DNA from: CAZVFX01 sp964626565
GTDB lineage: Bacteria; Myxococcota_A; UBA9042; CAIXZC01
Assembly: GCA_964626565.1 (NCBI GenBank)
Contig: CAZVFX010000014.1
Coordinates: forward strand, 1 to 64,000
Direction: 5' to 3'
DNA: 64,000 nucleotides
Position 1 is the first letter of the stretch. The number at the start of each line of letters is the position of its first letter. Both the position numbers and the translations under genes were made by a program. The notes below the pieces were generated by a model that worked only from the letters and a program-made list of their open reading frames with translations, was not told the DNA's origin and did not search any database. Positions 10,001-18,690 of the stretch are shown piece by piece.

Positions 10001-10974
10001 GGAATTTTCAGCTTGGGTTTGACACTGCCGCCATGTTGCTCGGGGGCGTTGTGCCGCCCTGGTCCAACGTCATGTTATGGGTGGTCCTGGCCGGCGCCGG
10101 TGCCACGCTAGTCCTTTTCGGACCGTTGTATTGCGGTTCTCTCTGCCCGTTCGGTGCGGCCACCGAGTTGGTGTCAATCGCGGGCCTCAAGTGGCGGCCT
10201 TCCGTGTCCACGGACCGCAGATTGAGGAGTGTCAAATACGCTCTGGCTCTGCTGCTACTGGCGTTTTTTGTGGCCTGGCCTTCGCGCTCCCTCTTCAGCT
10301 TCGATCCCCTCGCCTTCGCCTTCAGGTTCCATTGGGACCCGGCTGCCGGGGCAATGCTGGCTCTGGTGGCCGCCGGATCGTTCCTCTACTATCGCTTCTG
10401 GTGTCGATATCTCTGCCCGCTGGGTGCGCTTCTGTCGCTGTTCGAAAAGGTGGCGCTCCTGGCCCGGCTGTCGCCCGTCCGTCGCAGCGCTGAATGTCAC
10501 GTCGGAGTGCTGGCGGGCCAGGACCTGGATTGTCTTCGGTGCAATCGATGCGTTGCCCTGGCTCCGCCGTTGCCGCGTCTGGCGCCTGCCCGGGGCAGGG
10601 ATGCAATCGTGGTTGTTATGGTGGTTGCGGTGGTGGCTGCCGGGGGCGCAAGGGTAGTCTCTAAATGGACGCGGCCCGCGGCTTCGGTGTCGCCTCCGGT
10701 TGAGGCCACCGTCACGCCGCGGGAGCCGCGGTCGCAGGCGGCTCCGGAGAAGCTCTGGAGCGACCCTGCCGCTGCGGCTGAGGGCATGTGCCTGGTTCCG
10801 GCGGGGGATGGTACGGGCGATTTGGGAGCGCCCCGGCTTTACAGAAAGGACGACAAACAGTACGAGTTCCAGCGGAATGTGGATCTGGACCGACTCCGCC
10901 GACTGCTGGAATCGGGTCGGCTGTCCGGCCGGGAGGCAGATTATTTCATCCCCCTTGAACCGGGTGTTAACTAA
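7054..10974 (+). CDS. Membrane fusion: spermidine-synthase-like + FMN-binding + NosR/NapH-like domains
   Basis: A 1306-residue multi-domain membrane protein. Residues 1-215 hold several TM helices typical of membrane-fused SpeE proteins. About 220-480 form a spermidine-synthase-like Rossmann domain with ILVLGLGAES at 290, but the catalytic Asp region reads LVILAAGEP, so aminopropyl transfer is doubtful. More TM helices follow at about 540-780. About 805-915 is an FMN-binding domain with DALTGATVT, where Thr898 fits the ApbE flavinylation motif. The C-terminal membrane part carries CGSLCPFG (1027) and CRYLCPLG (1117), plus a CLRCNRC cluster, as in NosR/NapH proteins. It may pass electrons across the inner membrane to or from a covalent flavin. 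The start is TTG 7054: an in-frame TAA lies immediately before it and the first TM helix begins at once. Confidence 0.8.
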   Translation: MRLASLAFFLGFFSLACQTLVFREHLLVYSGNELGAGVFFGSWMLWIAVGAVAGRFGPLQRPVVHALLLLSYPVAFAAQLYFTWSLRDFAQVASTELFPLVDLVLWTFVAGFPVSFCTGLLFTATARRLTRESGVGAGRGAATVYGLEALGSLAAGGAVTVALLLGAPTPYLLVSVCLLWEVGAAWFSFSRRLSVAACVHGAVAALVVIGLATGLPDALERTRRQALPVPAGMEIIESIDTPYRNVTVARAGTATVLFSNGEMASFMPDRIGAANRAAVLYAMHPRASRILVLGLGAESLVCQLARGPAAELVYVGVDYVFSRVVSRHSPPELTRCLSDPRVKLTVEDPRRFLAAGNDPALFDLVILAAGEPRTAGAARFYSLEFFEQVKARLAPDGVFALQITVTENVLRGAALLYAGAVYSTLAVAFAEVEITGGESMGIFASPNRGVVSSDPDELATRFAPLAHYFPEFPETAFATLFENARIKGRKEALERGSVASVSRDVAPSVFLLSLLAAHSRSELLPLVAKARRGAEPVFLGILLALILAVFLSPGRGARERGRFLPGFAIFAAGFSAMAGQLVIVLGYQAAFGSLFAEFGLLNGTFMLGLFIGSFVLGRLISGRRAPLISSAGLALALGAGWLFVGAEPEVSEWLRRACFGASLALGMWTGWTLAAATAELEDSGLGAGGAAAYLEGLDHLGAMVGGLVCGLVFVPLLGLDTALLLSAGLVATGLALRVTKLVVGSGRGIQARLPVPALPIRNLLLFIVLATGCCALLLWNEARSTGSGQPLHRGHGASVRVDTGTAESTTGPREGDLTVSSFQFAPEVEGWAGPMELLVTLDPNERVVGVRLGRHLETPEYVYGIDRWFATFKGLDAVSLRHGGEKGAAVVDALTGATVTGVASVEIVRRVGRELRRLRTGETPPEALPPASARASPPTSTSLLPWLAALLLAVTGAAFYLSGRWRPRLVLLVAVVAVGGVMWNFQLGFDTAAMLLGGVVPPWSNVMLWVVLAGAGATLVLFGPLYCGSLCPFGAATELVSIAGLKWRPSVSTDRRLRSVKYALALLLLAFFVAWPSRSLFSFDPLAFAFRFHWDPAAGAMLALVAAGSFLYYRFWCRYLCPLGALLSLFEKVALLARLSPVRRSAECHVGVLAGQDLDCLRCNRCVALAPPLPRLAPARGRDAIVVVMVVAVVAAGGARVVSKWTRPAASVSPPVEATVTPREPRSQAAPEKLWSDPAAAAEGMCLVPAGDGTGDLGAPRLYRKDDKQYEFQRNVDLDRLRRLLESGRLSGREADYFIPLEPGVN

Positions 10975-11009
10975 TACTACATTAAGCCTGAATACACCGT
11001 TCCTTTGCG

Positions 11010-11038
11010 TTGACACTGTGGGTTTTGTGCGGTAATCT
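11010..11038 (+). promoter_or_regulatory. Predicted strong sigma70 promoter for the HEAT-repeat gene
   Basis: Perfect TTGACA at 11010-11015, a 17-base spacer and TAATCT at 11033-11038. Transcription would start near 11045, giving a 25-base leader to ATG 11070. The longer reading frame that begins at 11010 would start inside this promoter and is therefore unlikely. Confidence 0.7.
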
Positions 11039-11069
11039 TAGACTTGGAACATCGGGTGGAAAAAAAGGC

Positions 11070-13232
11070 ATGCCAGCGGAGGACAAGAAGAGTGGGTCCA
11101 CCGGCGGTCGGGTGGGCGGCGAGCGTGACGCCGAACTGAAAGCGGTGCTGGGTCAGTTCACCCTCGGCTTTCTCAAGGCGCTCATGATGAGCGGCATCTA
11201 CCCCGAAGATCACCCTGCCGTGAGTGATATTTCCGAGGAACCTTTCCAGCAGTTGAAGAAGCTCGCCGACGTCGCCGGAGAAGTGACGTACATGACCACT
11301 TCCGCCATGGTGGGAGACGATATTACCGTCGAGGGTGTGTTTGAAGAAGGGGTTCCCTTCGTAGGCCTGATCCAGTCGTCCATGGGGGAGCATTTCGCCA
11401 AGAAGTTCTTCGATTATTTCGAGCGCAACCGGCTGGTTTCGTTCAGTATCAAGACGAGGATCGACCGGGAAGAATTTCAGCGCCTCGTGTCGGTCTTCGT
11501 CGCGCGGCGCTCCGAGGAGGAAGAACGCGGCATGGCGCTGTCGATTCCTTTCGGGGACATGTTGCTGGAAAAGGGTATCGTTCATGTCAGTGCGATGTCC
11601 CGGGAGGAAGTTGTTGGCGGAGAGCGGCCGCTCCCCTGGCGCGTGAAGATGGCGATCAGCCGGCTGCGCAAGGATCTGAAGCACGTGCCGCTGTATTCCC
11701 GGGCTACTCAGCAGGAACTGGCCCAGGCCAAGACGATGATTATTCAGGACATTACGAGGCCGTTGCGGCGGCCCCAGTTCCTCAAGGAGTTGCTGGCCAA
11801 CACCGACCTTATCTCCATGGGTGTGCCGGAATTGGATGACGTAGACGTGGGCCGGGAGATTGTGTGGGGCCTGCACCCCGGGATGCTGGTGAACATCTCC
11901 TGGGAGATGGTTGCGGACCTGGACCGGGCCTCCTGGGGCGAGATCACTCAGGCCGTGGGAAATCAGGAACGCCGCATCGACGACGTGTTGAGGAACTGCC
12001 TCAAGAGCATCGCACTCCGCCTCAAAGAGGTGGAGCCGAAGATGACCAAGGAGTTGCTCCACTACCTGTTCCAGAAGGAGATTCTGAAATACGCCAATCT
12101 TCCCTACGTCCTTCAGCAGGAACTGCTGGTCGAGAAGTGGACAGATCAGTTCCTGGAGAGTGCTGATGCCGCTCTGGGGCGTTTCGTGGGTTTGACCGAA
12201 GCCGCGGTCTACCATCAATACATCAACACTTTTCTGCAGGTCTTTCCGGAGTTGATCCGCCGGAATTGCATCCAGGAATGTCGAGCCATTGCGGAGACTG
12301 TGCGGAGTCACCTTGACACTCCTTCGGAAGCCATTCCGGACCGGCAGCAACGGGCCCAGGTGGCGTTGGCGAGGTTTTCCGAGCCGGGTGTTCTCGATTC
12401 CCTTGCGGCGGTGGTGGACTCCGAGGACAAGGAGGTGCGGGGGCACGCTTTGGCCTGCATTTCTGCCCTGGGGGACCGCGCGGTGGGAGCGCTGTTCAAG
12501 CTGTTGGAAACCAGTGAGGACGCCCCGGTTCGTCGGGATATCGCCTTGACGGTGGAGCGCCTTGGTGACGACGCGCACGTTCCGCTCATGGAATGGTTGG
12601 GTTCCCGGGGCAAGGAGTGGTACGTCTACCGCAACGCCATCATGATGCTCGGCAACGTGGGGTTCGTGGCTGCTGCTGACGACGTGCGGCGTTTTCTCTC
12701 TCATCCCCATCCCCGGGTGAGGGAGGAGGCGGTGGCCGCGTTGCACAAGCTGCAGGGCGAAGCCGCGGTGCGGGACATCCAGCCGCTGGTCAGGGACCGG
12801 GACAAGGCGGTGGTCAAGAAGGCGGTGACTACCCTGGCTCGGCTCAAGTGCCGCAATCCTTTCTTCTTGCAGGCCCTGGCCGACCTGTTTCGAGGCGGGA
12901 AGGACAGGGCTCCGACACCGGATGAACTGCTGCTGGTCGGGCTGGATGCGGTGGCTCAGATCGGCGCCTTTGCCGTGGACGGTGTGGATATTCGGGATAT
13001 TCTGGTGCAGAGACTCGAAACCGGGGGCTCGATGTTGAACAAGCTGTTCAAAAAGCGCAAGGCGGCTGAAGACAGTGAGATTGTGAGGGCCGCGACCTGC
13101 GGCACGCTGGGTCACATAGGTGATGCGGAAACCGGCAGAAGTCTAGAGCCGTTCGTCAAGGACCCGTCCCCGCTGGTGAGGGAGCGGGCCTCCGATGCGA
13201 TGCGCCTCATCGCTGCGCGCGGCCGGTCGTGA
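11070..13232 (+). CDS. HEAT-repeat protein
   Basis: A 720-residue soluble protein with no signal peptide or membrane helix. The first 400 residues are alpha-helical with no motif I recognise (for example LKALMMSGIYPEDHPAV). From about 430 onward come HEAT-like repeats: LAAVVDSEDKEVRGHALACI, VGALFKLLETSEDAPVRRDI, VRRFLSHPHPRVREEAVAAL, IQPLVRDRDKAVVKKAVTTL and SLEPFVKDPSPLVRERASDA. Such repeats normally form a protein-binding solenoid. A GGTGGA ribosome site precedes ATG 11070. It lies directly upstream of the AglZ-like coiled-coil gene in the same orientation, so a shared scaffold role is plausible but is inference from position. Confidence 0.82.
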   Translation: MPAEDKKSGSTGGRVGGERDAELKAVLGQFTLGFLKALMMSGIYPEDHPAVSDISEEPFQQLKKLADVAGEVTYMTTSAMVGDDITVEGVFEEGVPFVGLIQSSMGEHFAKKFFDYFERNRLVSFSIKTRIDREEFQRLVSVFVARRSEEEERGMALSIPFGDMLLEKGIVHVSAMSREEVVGGERPLPWRVKMAISRLRKDLKHVPLYSRATQQELAQAKTMIIQDITRPLRRPQFLKELLANTDLISMGVPELDDVDVGREIVWGLHPGMLVNISWEMVADLDRASWGEITQAVGNQERRIDDVLRNCLKSIALRLKEVEPKMTKELLHYLFQKEILKYANLPYVLQQELLVEKWTDQFLESADAALGRFVGLTEAAVYHQYINTFLQVFPELIRRNCIQECRAIAETVRSHLDTPSEAIPDRQQRAQVALARFSEPGVLDSLAAVVDSEDKEVRGHALACISALGDRAVGALFKLLETSEDAPVRRDIALTVERLGDDAHVPLMEWLGSRGKEWYVYRNAIMMLGNVGFVAAADDVRRFLSHPHPRVREEAVAALHKLQGEAAVRDIQPLVRDRDKAVVKKAVTTLARLKCRNPFFLQALADLFRGGKDRAPTPDELLLVGLDAVAQIGAFAVDGVDIRDILVQRLETGGSMLNKLFKKRKAAEDSEIVRAATCGTLGHIGDAETGRSLEPFVKDPSPLVRERASDAMRLIAARGRS

Positions 13233-13364
13233 GCGCCGCTGCCGCGGTTTGTGCCGGGTTTATGAAAACCACAAAACACGTGCGAAGGACAAATTTTTGG
13301 ATCGACGTCGTGGTTTCGTAGTACCATAGCCGGACGAGGGAAGTGCGCGCAGGGGAGGGCAGGC

Positions 13365-16300
13365 ATGGCCGACAACCAGGAACGAGTTGTACTACTGGAC
13401 CCCAATCCGGTTTCCCGAGAGCTTTGCTCGCGGGTCCTGGCCTACTACGATTTGCAGATGTTGGGAGAGGAAGAAGGATGGGGCGAGGTTTCCAAGTTGT
13501 TGCCCGCAGCTCTGGTTATTGTGAGCACCGAGGTATGGCACTGGCGCGAGGTCCTGGACGGATGCCTGCGGCAGGATACTCCCGTCAGCGTATTGGCGCT
13601 GGTTGCTCCTGAGGAGGAGGAAGACCTGCTGGCCTACGGCTCCGGTCTGGATTGCCTGCACGTGTACGTGAGGCCGGTGCGGGCGAAGGGGTTCTGCCCC
13701 CAACTGGCTCAGATTCTGGAAGAAACATCCGGCACCGGCGAATTTTCGGCCGACGACCTCAATGCCGAAGCGGAAGCTGAGGTGGTGTCCAGCGCCGAGG
13801 TGATGGAAGATTCGGAGGCGGAAGAAGCTGATGATATCACCGAGCTGCCCGCCGCGGCTGTTGTCGCGGATCCCGAGTCCCCTCCCGACCTGGTGGCAGT
13901 GGCGAGAGAGAACGTCAAGCTGAGGGGTCAGGTCGCTCAGTTGAAGTCGAAGCTTCAGGAAGCGCTCAAACGGCAGCGGGAGATGCTGGGGCAGATCCGC
14001 AAGGAAATGAGTCAGGGGGCCCAGACCCAGGAGAGCGAGCGCAACCGGTTGGAACGGGAGGTGGGCCGCCTCCGTCTCGACCAGCGCACCATGAAGGAGC
14101 AACTGGAGCAGAAGCGCAAAGAGGTTTCGGGATTTGCCGGTGAGAAACAGGAGTACCGGCAACTCAAGGAGAAGCTGACCGGAGAAGTGCGTGAGCTGCA
14201 GCTCACCCTGGCCAACACCGAGCAGCGGCTGTACAGCCTGACTCAGGAGCGGGAAAAAGACGGTGCCCGCATAGAGAGGCTGGGTGAATTGGAAGCCCAA
14301 CTCCCCACTTTGCGCGAGGAGGCCGAACGCCGGCGCAAGGAGCTTGAGCGAGTGTCCGAAGAGAAACTCGGGCAAATGCTCAAGATCGAGGAGAAGGACG
14401 CACTGAACGTCGAGTTGGAGCAGAAGCTCGACGAGTTGACCCGGCGGCGGCAGGACCTGCTCGATGAGCGCGAGGACCGCGAGAAGTTAGTGGCCGACCT
14501 TAACGCTTCTCTTGAAAGATCAGTTTCCACCATGGAGTCGGTGCAGGAGGTCAATCGGACCCTCACCGAGAGGCTGGAGGAGTTGGAGCAGATAGAGCCG
14601 GAGTTGGCCGCGGCGAAAGAGCAGCTTGAGGAGGCGGTGAACGAAGCGACCGCGGCCCGCTCTGAAGCGGAAGCCAGCGAGGCTGCGATCCAGCGGTTGG
14701 CCCAGATGGTTGACGAGGCTGAAACCCGGGTCAAGCAGTCCCACGCCCAGCTTGACGGCCTCACCGGCTCACTGGACGAAGCTCTTGAGCGAGTGTCTGG
14801 CAAGGAAAACGATTTTGTCGAGCTAAAGAACAAGTACGACGCGCTTTTTGAGGAATTCAACCATACGGTGGAGGCGTGCGATTCACTCTCCGATAAGGTG
14901 GAGGGGCACGAGGCTGCGCTTGCCGACGGGACCCGCCAGTTGGAGGAGCAGGGTGAGAAGGCCGCCGAGTTGGAGGCTCAAATCGCCGAACTTGCTGGGG
15001 GAAAAGTAGAACTGGAGCAGCTCCTGGAAGAGAGCATGCAGGAACAGGAGCTGCAAAAACAGAAGGAGGAGGAGTGGCTGGCCGCGACCGATGAGTTGGC
15101 CCGGGCGAAAGACCAACTTGCTGACTTGGAAAAGGCGAAAAACCAGCTTGAGGAGCGGCTGGAGCAGCAGGCTGTAGATGGGGAGGAAAAACTAGCGGGG
15201 GAGAAGTCTCAGTGGCAGGAACAGTCTGCCGAGGCCGAGAAGAAGTTCCAGGAGGAGAAGCTCGAATTGGAGCAAGTCCTCGAAGAGAATATGCGGGAAT
15301 TGGAGCAACTCAAGGCTGCGCGCGAGGAGTGGCAGACAACTGCAGAGGAACTCGTCGCATCGCAAGAGTCGGTATCGAATCTGGAGGTCGAGAAGCAGCA
15401 GTTGGCGGAGCAGTTGGAAGAACAGGCTTCGGCCACCGAGGAGAAGCTGGCTGCGGAGAGAAGTGAGTGGGAGGAATTGGCCGCAGAGGCGGAGAAGAAA
15501 CACGCCGGAGAGAAGCTGGAGTGGGAGGAACAGGCGGCAGAAGCAGAGAAGAAGGTGGCTGGTGAGAAGCTGGAGTTGGAGCAGTTGCTTGAAGAGAGTC
15601 TGCAGGAGTTGGAGCAGCTCAAGAGTGAGGCGGAAGGGTTACGGGCGCAAGGTGAGGAGTTTGCTGCACAGCATGAGTCCATGGCTAGGCTTGAGGCCGA
15701 AAAGCAGCAACTGGGAGAGCAGTTGGAGCAGCAGGTGGCCGAGGTGGAGAAGCTGGAGTCGGAGAAGCTGGCCTTGGAAGAGCAGGCCGCCGAGGTGGAG
15801 AAGAAGCTGTCGGAAGAGAAGGTAGAGTTGGAACAACTCGTCGACGCCGGCATGCAGGAGTTGGAGCAGCTGAAGTTGCTGCAGGGTGAGGGCGAGAAGG
15901 CGATTGCTGAAAAGGACGCCGCGCTTGAGGTCGCGGCTCAACGCTCCGCTGAGGCACAAGAAGCGCTGGAGAATCTGGAGGGCGATCTGACTGCCGTGCG
16001 CGAGGCGCTTGCGGTGGCCGAGGAAGGGGCGACGGACGCGGCTGCACTACATGAAGAGCGGGACGCGCTGGCGAAGAAGGTCGAGGAGTTGGCGGCCGCG
16101 CTGGCGAGCCGGGAGGAAGAGAGCACCGGACTTGCGGGCAGGGTTGCCGAGTTTGAGACCTCAGTTCAGGCCGCGGCCGAGAAGTTCGACGAGACGTTTG
16201 CAGAGCTGGAGCAGGCCCGGCGTCAACTGGAAGAGGTGCAGGCTGAGCATTCCACACTGGAGAGCCTCGCGGCAGAGGCCGAAGAGAAGCTGGGGGCGGC

Positions 16301-18668
16301 CGAAGCCGTCCGGGCCGACTTGAGTGAGGAGGCGGAACGCCTCCGTGAGACCCTGGCGCAGCGCGCGGAGGAGCTGGACTCGGCGACGAGGGCACAGCGA
16401 GTTGTCGTCGGCGAGAACGTTGACCTTAAAGAGAGGGTCTCCCAGTTGGAGTCTGAGCTGTTGTCCAGCGTGGACGAGCAGACCCGGATAGAAGAGGAAA
16501 AGCAGGCGGCTGCCCAACGGCTGACCGAGGCCGAGGCTGCGGCTGCCGACGCCGCAGCCGAGTTGGAGGAACTGCAGGACCGGTTCAAGGCGTTGAGCAA
16601 GGACCGTGAAGATCTGGATGAGCAGCGGTCTGTGAAGGCGCTGGAACTGGATGCCCTGAATTCGGAATTGGAGCGGCTGTCTGCGGCACTTGAGGAGGGG
16701 GGCGCCACCGCGGCTGAATTTGAAAGCCGGGTAGAGGAGTTGGAAGCGGAAAATCAGCGGCAGGCCACCAGTCTCGAGATGTACGAAGAAAAGGGGGGCG
16801 TTCTGGGCGACGAGTTGGAGCGTACCGGCCAACGTGTGGAAGAGCTGGAGAGGGAGCTTGCCGCGCGCGACTCCAAGGTGGCGGAACTGGGGGTTTCCCT
16901 GGAGGAGCAGACGCAGTTGGCGGACGCCGGCGCGGCAGGCCGGGCTGAGTTGGAGGAGCAGTTGGTCACTCTTCAGCAGGAACGTGACCGGCTTGCCGGT
17001 GACCTCGAGGCTCAGGCGGTGGCAGAGACAGAGGGTCTTAGCGCGGCACGTACCGAGTATGAGTCCCGCATCGAGAAGTTGGATTCGGAGGTGGTCGAGG
17101 CGCGGGAGGCTGTCAAGCAGATGGAGCGTGACGCCGAGGTCTCTCGAAACCAGGCCACACTGGTTGAGCAGGAGCTGGACAAAGTCAACGCGGAGTTGCT
17201 GACTGCGAATCGGCGTCTTGAGGAAGGTGAGCAGGAGCAAGCAGAGCTTCGGGCCTCGGACGAAGAGGATGCCGAGGTGCGGGCTCGTCTCTCCGGCCTG
17301 GAAGCAGAGTTGGCTGAGCGCACAACGCTGGTCGCCGAACTGGAAGCCCGATTGGCGGAAGCCAAGGATGCGCTGGAGACGCCGCTGGGCAAGCTTCAGC
17401 AGGCGGTGGGCGAACGAGATGAGATGGCCGGCGAACTGGAGTCATTCCAGGCCCGGGTGCAGGAACTTGAACAGGAGTTGGCGACGCAGGGGGCGCAATC
17501 GGGGCAGAGCGATGAAGCTGAGGCCCTCAAGGAGGAACGCCAGGAGCTGTTTACCCGGATCAGAGGCCTGGAGACCAGATTGATTGACCTCGAAGAGGAA
17601 CGTGACGAGTTGGCCGCGTCGGCAACCCGGATGGCTGCCCTGGAGGGTGAGCTTGCTGCGCGGGAGGAAATGGTGGCGGGGGTCAACCGCCAGTTGGATG
17701 AGGAGCGGTCCCGGGTGGAAGAGGTAATGGGCCAGCTCAAGGAGTCGGAAGGGGTAGATGACGCGACCAGAGAAAGGGTGGACGAACTCGAGAGCATGTT
17801 GGAGGAGAGGGAAGATCGGGTCGCTGAGCTGCAGCTGTTTCTGACCGCGGCTCAAGCCAGACATGCGGAATTGCTGGCGCTTCTCTCCGAGCGGGACAAG
17901 CGAACGGACGGGTTTGCGGAGGCCTTGGAGCATTTTGCTGCTGAGCCCGGGGCGGAGGCGGCCCAAGCTGCTGCCGAGGTCCAACCGGAGGCGGCGTCGC
18001 CGGGAGCCGACGAGGCGGCTCTTCGAGAGAGTCTGGAAGAGGCCGAGGCCAAGTGGCGGGAGCACGAAGAGAAGGCCGGGGAGTTGGCCAACCGGGTGGA
18101 AGTGTTGGAGCGGGGAGAGCGGGAGAAAGAGGAGCTGGCCAGGGTGATCGACCAGCTACAGCAGGAGTTGTCTATTGCCCATCAGGTAATCCGAGACAAG
18201 GGTGTACAGGCCGAAGATGCGGCGCGGGCCGGAGTTCTGGAAAAGCAGAAGGCCGACATGGAAGAGACGCTGGAACAGTTGCAGCGGCGGTTGGCGGAGA
18301 AGGAGGACCTGTTCGAGGTTTATGAGCAGGAACTCCAGGACAACCGGCGCGCTAAGCGCGACTCCACCCGTCTGGAAGGCGAGGTCGCGCGGCTTGAAAA
18401 GGAGCTGAGCGAGATGCGCGAGCGCATCGTGCAGGAACGTCGCTTGTTCATGGAGCTGGAAGAGAACTACAAGACCACCATCATGGGGCTTAACAACGAG
18501 AAAGAGGACGCGCTCATCCGCCTGTCCGAACTGGATGAGCGGGCCCGCAGCCTGGACCGGGCGTTGACAGAGACGAAGGGGGTGGCGGACAAACTCGCCC
18601 GCTTCGCCGGCTCGTGGCTCAAGACCCGCAGCCGCATGGAGGAAATTGTCTCGAGGAGTCTTGACTGA
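13365..18668 (+). CDS. AglZ/FrzS-like protein: pseudo-receiver domain plus giant coiled coil
   Basis: A 1767-residue cytoplasmic protein. Residues 1-122 have the strand/helix pattern of a response-regulator receiver (VVLLDPN, ALVIVSTEV, VSVLALVA, HVYVRPV). The phospho-acceptor Asp position reads Ser/Thr and the conserved Lys reads Arg, so it is probably a pseudo-receiver. Residues 123-180 are acidic linker. From about 185 to 1765 nearly everything is Glu/Lys/Gln/Leu-rich heptad coiled coil, with internal near-repeats such as GEKLELEQLLEESLQELEQL. Pseudo-receiver plus very long coiled coil is the architecture of M. xanthus AglZ and FrzS, polarity and motility proteins that work with MglA. The repeats make orthology uncertain. 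The neighbouring Agl/Glt-type gene cluster supports the assignment. Confidence 0.78.
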   Translation: MADNQERVVLLDPNPVSRELCSRVLAYYDLQMLGEEEGWGEVSKLLPAALVIVSTEVWHWREVLDGCLRQDTPVSVLALVAPEEEEDLLAYGSGLDCLHVYVRPVRAKGFCPQLAQILEETSGTGEFSADDLNAEAEAEVVSSAEVMEDSEAEEADDITELPAAAVVADPESPPDLVAVARENVKLRGQVAQLKSKLQEALKRQREMLGQIRKEMSQGAQTQESERNRLEREVGRLRLDQRTMKEQLEQKRKEVSGFAGEKQEYRQLKEKLTGEVRELQLTLANTEQRLYSLTQEREKDGARIERLGELEAQLPTLREEAERRRKELERVSEEKLGQMLKIEEKDALNVELEQKLDELTRRRQDLLDEREDREKLVADLNASLERSVSTMESVQEVNRTLTERLEELEQIEPELAAAKEQLEEAVNEATAARSEAEASEAAIQRLAQMVDEAETRVKQSHAQLDGLTGSLDEALERVSGKENDFVELKNKYDALFEEFNHTVEACDSLSDKVEGHEAALADGTRQLEEQGEKAAELEAQIAELAGGKVELEQLLEESMQEQELQKQKEEEWLAATDELARAKDQLADLEKAKNQLEERLEQQAVDGEEKLAGEKSQWQEQSAEAEKKFQEEKLELEQVLEENMRELEQLKAAREEWQTTAEELVASQESVSNLEVEKQQLAEQLEEQASATEEKLAAERSEWEELAAEAEKKHAGEKLEWEEQAAEAEKKVAGEKLELEQLLEESLQELEQLKSEAEGLRAQGEEFAAQHESMARLEAEKQQLGEQLEQQVAEVEKLESEKLALEEQAAEVEKKLSEEKVELEQLVDAGMQELEQLKLLQGEGEKAIAEKDAALEVAAQRSAEAQEALENLEGDLTAVREALAVAEEGATDAAALHEERDALAKKVEELAAALASREEESTGLAGRVAEFETSVQAAAEKFDETFAELEQARRQLEEVQAEHSTLESLAAEAEEKLGAAEAVRADLSEEAERLRETLAQRAEELDSATRAQRVVVGENVDLKERVSQLESELLSSVDEQTRIEEEKQAAAQRLTEAEAAAADAAAELEELQDRFKALSKDREDLDEQRSVKALELDALNSELERLSAALEEGGATAAEFESRVEELEAENQRQATSLEMYEEKGGVLGDELERTGQRVEELERELAARDSKVAELGVSLEEQTQLADAGAAGRAELEEQLVTLQQERDRLAGDLEAQAVAETEGLSAARTEYESRIEKLDSEVVEAREAVKQMERDAEVSRNQATLVEQELDKVNAELLTANRRLEEGEQEQAELRASDEEDAEVRARLSGLEAELAERTTLVAELEARLAEAKDALETPLGKLQQAVGERDEMAGELESFQARVQELEQELATQGAQSGQSDEAEALKEERQELFTRIRGLETRLIDLEEERDELAASATRMAALEGELAAREEMVAGVNRQLDEERSRVEEVMGQLKESEGVDDATRERVDELESMLEEREDRVAELQLFLTAAQARHAELLALLSERDKRTDGFAEALEHFAAEPGAEAAQAAAEVQPEAASPGADEAALRESLEEAEAKWREHEEKAGELANRVEVLERGEREKEELARVIDQLQQELSIAHQVIRDKGVQAEDAARAGVLEKQKADMEETLEQLQRRLAEKEDLFEVYEQELQDNRRAKRDSTRLEGEVARLEKELSEMRERIVQERRLFMELEENYKTTIMGLNNEKEDALIRLSELDERARSLDRALTETKGVADKLARFAGSWLKTRSRMEEIVSRSLD

Positions 18669-18690
18669 TTGGGGAGAGGCTCCTGACGCC

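Noticed and set aside
7054..10974. Possibility that the long fusion is two genes joined by a missed stop or frameshift
   Set aside because: The frame is open throughout, codon use is even, and no ribosome site with a good start is seen at the domain junctions; kept as one gene, with the caveat noted in the finding.
10977..13115. Open frame on the minus strand (712 codons) opposite the HEAT-repeat gene
   Set aside because: It has no signal or motif and lies opposite clear HEAT repeats that have a good promoter and ribosome site.
13297..13327. Possible promoter TTGGAT...TACCAT before the AglZ-like gene
   Set aside because: The spacer would be 19 bases and both boxes are weak. Transcription may instead continue from the HEAT-repeat gene.
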